From NCBI GenBank assembly GCA_029706075.1, contig JAINUG010000026.1, positions 5,350,674 through 5,414,673 of the forward strand: DNA of 64,000 nt. Reading direction: 5' to 3'. The notes beneath the pieces are model-generated. The model was not told the origin of the DNA and did no database searches. It saw nothing but the letters and a program-made list of their open reading frames with translations. Below, in pieces: positions 58,375-64,000 of this stretch. Source of the stretch: Aldrovandia affinis. Its lineage: Eukaryota > Chordata > Actinopteri > Notacanthiformes > Halosauridae. The position numbers and the translations under genes were made by a program. Position 1 is the first letter of the stretch. Every line of letters starts with the position of its first letter.

Positions 58375-61300
58375 CAAAACAATATTGCTTTACTTATCTC
58401 CCAATGGGTAATTTAATTTTGGGCTGGGAGAGAGGGAGTACAAGCACACAGAACGCAAACGTCAAAATGGGGGACATTGGCTTATCTGAAAGCAAAGAGC
58501 CGTAAATATCATCCCCTCCTCTTCCTCTTCCTGAGCACACGTTATCATTTTTTGGCAACCAAAAAATGACTAGAGGAAAGACTCAGTGGCGATAAATTTG
58601 GGATGGGTCCGTGATAAAGCCCAATCACTCCCCCATCTCGTCTCATCTTGAGGTCAGGCTCTGATTCATTATTTCCCCCTCATATTGCACCGACTAACAG
58701 TGCTTTGCACAGTCCAGATACCTTATTGCAGTTTTGTTTTTAATATAAATAGATGTGTAATTATGATAACCCGGCCTGTTCTCAGGCTGAGAGGGCCCGG
58801 GCTCATAACAAGGGATCAAAGACAGTGGCAGGGCCCCCGCCAAGAATGTGCCAGACGCTCATCTTCTGCCATAGTGAAAAAATAGGGGGTAAAGTGACCT
58901 GCCGTCAATCTGCTATTCAACTGCACTTTATACTTGTCTCAGCAGTGGACTCTAGCAGACTCTAGCTATTGTGCTCTCGCTACCGACAGACCTAATACTC
59001 TCATTACAACACAGCACAACCGAAAGCTATTTACTTTGGCCCCGGCACTATTTTTCATTTTATGAACCGTTCGCTACCCCGGTGCCAAAGCAGAAGCACG
59101 CTGGAACATTTGGTCTTGATTTCCAGCCGTGGCTGACGGGTCGAGATGGAGGCGCCGAGGACGGGGCGCTGAGGATCGCTCTCGCGCGTGTCTGACGGCG
59201 AGGATCGCTGCCGATCTTTCGCACATTCGCACCCGGCGCAAAGCCTCCCTCAGGGAGGAGAAGCAGTGAAGAGAGCCTGCACGGTGACACAAAGCGGAGG
59301 GATAGTTGAGAGAGAGAGAGAGACAGTGCAGGGAGATTGAAGAGACAGTAGAAGCAATGGGGAAAGACAGCACAGACAATGAGATGTGGAGATAGACAGT
59401 GTTACAGCGCAAACAGAGTGATAGAAGGTAGAAGCTGTAGAGTGAGACAGTGCAGAAAAAAAGTAGTACGGCGATGGTCTAGCCCCACTTTCCCTCATTT
59501 CTGTGAAACACAGCCAGCTCTGAAACAGATCATCCCTACCTCTTGATGACCCATTACATGGTGACACAATCAGACCACAAAATAGAGGACAGGGGTTACA
59601 AGGAGAGCTATGTCTGGAACTTCACATAAAAAGTAAATAAATATATGTATATCCCACCAGGATTTTCCAGCAAAACATGAACCTTAAACTAAGAGGTTTC
59701 CTCCTGTTCAAAAGCTTCCTTACATTGTTCTGTTATCAATGTCCCCAGACCGACTTGGGTCATTTAGTCCTCCCCTCAGCAGACTGGCAACTGAAACTGC
59801 TCCAGTGCGATTATTGGCAATTTAACAAATATACTGCAATCAAAAGTGTATACTTGGAAAAAGCCAACAGGGGAATAGAATGTTATTTTATAGGTGGGAT
59901 ACGTGTTAGTGGAGAATGCCAGACACTGCTTTTGATTGCTGTGTAGCAATGACAGCTAATGTTGACTTTGGAATGTTACCGTCTTCATTTTTCCCTCTTC
60001 AGAACTATAAATCACACTCATGCTTTAGCCAATAAAAGGGAATATGTACTGTTTACATATACAATAGGCTTATTGTACATGTAAACATTACATATATTCC
60101 CCTTTAGGTTTTTCCATTCTGCTAAACATTGAAATTCAGATAGCATCTATATTCGGTATACATCATAACTGACTGGACTGAATATGGAAAAGTTCTTAGT
60201 TTAAATAAATCTAATTCAAAGAATGTTTTATGCCTACGAGAGAGTCTATTCTGTGTGTATTACCGTAACCATTAGATATACAATGGCGGATTTAAAACTT
60301 TTTTATGATTTGATCAATGTAAAGGGTAATGTAATGACATCCACAAGGCTGGAACAACATAGGTCTTTATATGTATTGAAAGCCTCCTACATAGGAACAG
60401 GTATCTCATCCAACAGCTTGTAGCAGAAATCACCACCAGGATAATGAAGTTTCAGAGACATTTGACATTATTTCACATCTATCATCAGTGTACATTTATT
60501 TCACAGGCCATCCCGGCCTTTTGAAAATTGACATTTAATTGGGGTGATACATTAAAGCTTAATCGCAGCGGTTAGAGATATACAACAAATGTTGAGGACA
60601 AAATGTGTATTATTTAAATAACAATAAAAAGTAATTCACTCCAACCCACACCCTACACCTTGTGCTCCGTGTGAGAGACGAGTGGTTTGCAGCGAAGCGG
60701 ATCTGCTCAGCGGAGCAGGGCGAACGCTGGTATTACCTTCTCGTGCCACAGTTAGCAAATGAGTTTCCCTCACACATCTGTCATCTCCCCCCACAATTAA
60801 TAACACAACAATAACAGGGTCTCGCACGGCCCCATCCATAACTGTCTGCTGACTCTGCGCAGTGCGCTGTGAACCACACCTATAAACAAATCCTGGCTCC
60901 AGGCGCCGCGCACCACCATTCATCATTGCACCCATGGCAGGCGATTTGGCACGGGGGGTCGCGCCCGAAACCCACCACACTGGAACCCGATATATGCACC
61001 GATGAGCTGGGACAACAAATATTGCCCGTAGCACTAACCACACAGTACAGGATTTCACTCGAGCCAGGCCGGCCAACAGAATAATCATGACTTTGCGTGC
61101 TTACTATTTATGGATATATATAGAGATATAGAGTCTGTGTTGTTTAATAAAAATGTTGATGTCTGAGCTCAGATGTTTGCACTATGCGGCGATATTTTAG
61201 GATGTTTGTTTGCAATGTCTACTTTTAGGTCCAGAACATCCAGTTTTGCTTCCTGTTAACAAATTTAGATTTTCTCTTGAGTTTGTTTGGTAGATAGCCA

Positions 61301-63699
61301 TGGTCCTTGCTTGGGAACAGAAAAGTAAATATCTGTGTTCAATTGTGAATTTCGTTTTGTGGGGAGAGGGGGAACAAAGTTGTGAGGGGCAGGGGGGGCT
61401 GTATTGGCCTCATGCCTTATTGCTATACGCAGCCGTAAGGAGTGCTGTATTGTGAGCACAGAGCCCAATTGATTTATGTTTTTGCCGTCTTTAGTAGTGA
61501 TCACACCCTGGAGCTACAGTTTGTAGCCACGGAAAACTACACATGAGTTAATTGGTTAATGAAATAGTAAAGTCTCTCTTTTGATGTTCATTAGTTTGCA
61601 TTTGTGCACTAGTATCTCCATGACAATCTCTGCACATATAGGAAGAAGCACATGTTTATATTTGGGGAGACAGCATACTAACAAAACCATTGGCCACCAT
61701 CAGCTGTTAACTATGAAACTATGTTCTTCCTCCAAAAAGTACAAAGTAAATATTTATTTGAAATCCTTGCAAACACCCTTATTTAGAAGGTCCTATGTAA
61801 GATTTTAACCACTGATAGTACGGATTTATCGAAGGAAATCCTAGCTACATACCTTACCTTTCTCAAAGTCGCAAGGGTATTTGCGGGAATCTAAGCTTCC
61901 AGCTTCTCTCTCCTGTTGAGGCCTTAATTTAGCAAAGTCAAGTTTTCCAACTGGTGATTAAATTGTTAAAAGTGTTATTGTTAAATGTCAGGACGCTTTA
62001 TATACATGGGCTTCAAGATTAGTGTACAATTGGTTACATACTAATGCAGTGAGTCACAAAAGGCTTCTGTAAATGTGTCATGTAAATACTTTCTACAAAA
62101 CCTGTCTATAAAAGTAATTATAGAAAGGTTATATTCAGCAAAATAGATGCAATGCAAAATATTTATCCACAATATATAATTGCGATAAACATCATAAACA
62201 TAAACACATAAATGTCTACTTTAGTGTATCTTGAAATTGGGATTAGTTATAGTATACATGTAGCCGGAATGCCTGACCTGAAAACATGGGTGGAAGAAAG
62301 TAGGCCTGTCCTTGTTCAGCCTCATCTCTGCTGTTTTAGATTTTACTGGATTAAAATTAAACATATTGTTCTCACTTGCAATGATCTGCAGTTCTCCCTC
62401 TAAGAGCTCTCTTCTCTTGACTTGTTGTGTCATTTAAAAACTCTTCCTCCTGTTCAAACAGACCTTTGCACACTAAATTGCACAGGGCATGGTGTCTTGA
62501 CATTTTTATAGTGACGTTGAAGCCGTAATCGAAATCACCCCATGTGAATGTGCAAGAATGAATATCTGTAAAATGAAAATATGCAAACAAATCATAATCT
62601 AAACACATTTTAGGTTCACACTCACCTTCCATTACAACTTCAAACTGTTCACCCCCTTGCAAGTTAAATAGGTACAAATGTCAATATTATAATACAAAGG
62701 TCTCATACCCTTGGCAAGTAGTAAAAAAACAAATGAATAAAAATAGTACAATGTGTGTGTGTGGTGAAACTCCATGCTTGGAGTTTAGTTATTGGCTGCA
62801 GATCACTCAGCTGTTCGTTTCAGATGCACTCAAAGCAGAAAAATCACAGGCCAGATCATATGTCTTTTAACAGGCAGGCTGTCTGTTTCTGTGTGGGTTC
62901 ATTGCGATGCTCCTTCCAACAGCATTGTCACTTCGCTGGTTCCTGCAGGCAGCCTGTTTGACAGTACCAGGGACCAGACTGGGGATTCTTAAAGAAGGAC
63001 CCCTCAGGCGGCCTGAGCATAAACAATCTGGCAGACAGGCGGAAAAAAAGGCAATCTGGCCGAGAGGGTGTCCCAGCTCTTGGACCATTCCATTTCAGAC
63101 TGCAGCTGCTTTGTCAGGACCACAACAGAACAGACCTCATTCTACGACATAATGTACAGCAGCTAGGAATTAACATTTTTTGGTAATCACTATACTTTAA
63201 CTCGATAGAGGCCTAGCCAAATAAAGAACAACTGCACACAGTTGATGATGGCCTGAACAATGTATAATTTCGAAATTGACATGTTTTGACATCTTGGACA
63301 TTTAGACATAACTTTCTGATGAAGATGTGGGCTCAATGTACTTTTTATATTACAGTGCATAAATACAAGTTGTATTATTTGGGACATAACTGAGTGTGTG
63401 GTTAAACTATAATGCCAAGCAACAAGAGTAGAACTTTACTACAAGCCACCCCCCACCCCTCCCCCCCAGGGCATCATTTGAAAGGCAATACCTTAATCAA
63501 GCAGATCAATCCAGTGATATAATTTGCTGTAGTAGTCAGGGTTTGCTGGGAGACATGCAACGTCTGGCCTTCTACAAATGGCCTATCCTTAGTCTGAGGA
63601 ACATTTGTGTTGCATTGTTGAAGCCCTCGATGAATGTTTTCACGGGGGGTTTCCTGGGCTTCCTTGCTTTTCGTCTCCACTTGTCCTTTAGCCTGTTAG
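58375..63699. other. intergenic, no gene seen; possible conserved blocks
   Basis: No coding exon was recognised in about 5.3 kb. Parts at 58500-58680 and 60480-60640 are repeat-free with a balanced composition, and might be conserved noncoding sequence. A minus-strand open frame at 62372-62677 (101 codons) has no recognisable domain. A CG-rich patch lies at 59100-59250. Confidence 0.4.
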
Positions 63700-63897
63700 C
63701 GCAGGAGTTTCCAACCCTGGTCCTGGAGAGCCACAGGGTTTTTTTCACCCTACATTCAGCAAGAAATATAAGCCAAAGAGACTAAGTGAGATGAGTTATC
63801 TTTGTAATCAACTGTTACTTTATCATGTAAGTGCTTTGTAACCATGAAAACCAGCAGACCCTGTGGCTCCCCAGGACCAGGGTTGGCTACATCTGTG
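63700..63897. mobile_element. 198-bp MITE with TGGTCCTGG-type inverted ends
   Basis: The left end reads CGCAGGAGTTTCCAACCCTG then GTCCTGGAGAGCCACAGGG. The right end, reverse-complemented, reads CACAGATGTAGCCAACCCTG then GTCCTGGGGAGCCACAGGG. TTAG flanks both sides (63696-63699 and 63898-63901). This is a frequent type of fish non-autonomous element; the superfamily is not assigned. Confidence 0.8.
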
Positions 63898-64000
63898 TTA
63901 GAGTATGGTACGCACGTCACACTGGTGCTGCAAGTCTTTGGATTGTTCCAATGATTTGTTGCCCTATTGCAATCAATCAAATAACTAATTGTTATGACGT

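Noticed and set aside
62372..62677. 101-codon minus-strand open frame, acidic, with several cysteines
   Set aside because: No domain, no supporting splice sites, and no neighbouring exon recognised. It is kept only as an unexplained open stretch.

Overview
This is a 64 kb piece of a vertebrate nuclear genome, almost certainly a ray-finned (teleost) fish. The evidence is spliced exons, canonical GT-AG junctions, long CA/TG microsatellites, V-SINE/HE1-type SINEs, Tc1-like transposons and L2/L1-type LINE fragments, with two recognisable genes in a vertebrate-conserved order. The species cannot be named from the sequence. Nothing bacterial or archaeal (operon, CRISPR, prophage) is present.

Left part (1-15 kb, minus strand): the 5' portion of iqca1 (IQ and AAA domain protein, DRC11 of the motile-cilium nexin-dynein regulatory complex). 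Three coding exons are clear (11387-11060, 10202-10083, 5010-4819). They join in frame and stop at the start of the IQ motif; the rest of the gene, including the AAA domain, must lie left of the window. A short first coding exon is proposed at 14921-14914, about 60 bp from a near-consensus RFX X-box (14983-14996). The introns hold a Tc1-like copy, MITEs, a broken L2-type LINE with a 301-bp hAT-like MITE inside it, and an L1-type 3' fragment.

Middle (15-30 kb, plus strand): a head-to-head intergenic region, then ackr3 (atypical chemokine receptor 3, formerly CXCR7). The whole 367-residue receptor is in one coding exon (26670-27773) behind a clear acceptor. A noncoding first exon is proposed at about 22463-22541, with a TATA box and an initiator upstream and a GTAAGG donor. 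The iqca1(-)/ackr3(+) head-to-head order matches human 2q37.

Right part (30-64 kb): no gene was recognised. It corresponds to the start of the gene-poor interval that follows ACKR3 in mammals. It contains two more Tc1-like copies, V-SINEs (one split by a tRNA-type SINE with an exact 16-bp target duplication), an L2-type LINE 3' end that shares its tail with the SINEs, a two-copy SINE-like family with a Pol III B box, a 50-bp minisatellite, a 53-bp-period duplication that creates a perfect hairpin, and several MITEs. The unexplained stretches may hold regulatory elements, but that needs alignment to other fish.

I found no convincing new multi-gene system. The items most worth following are the inferred 5' ends of the two genes and several repeat families that I could not assign.
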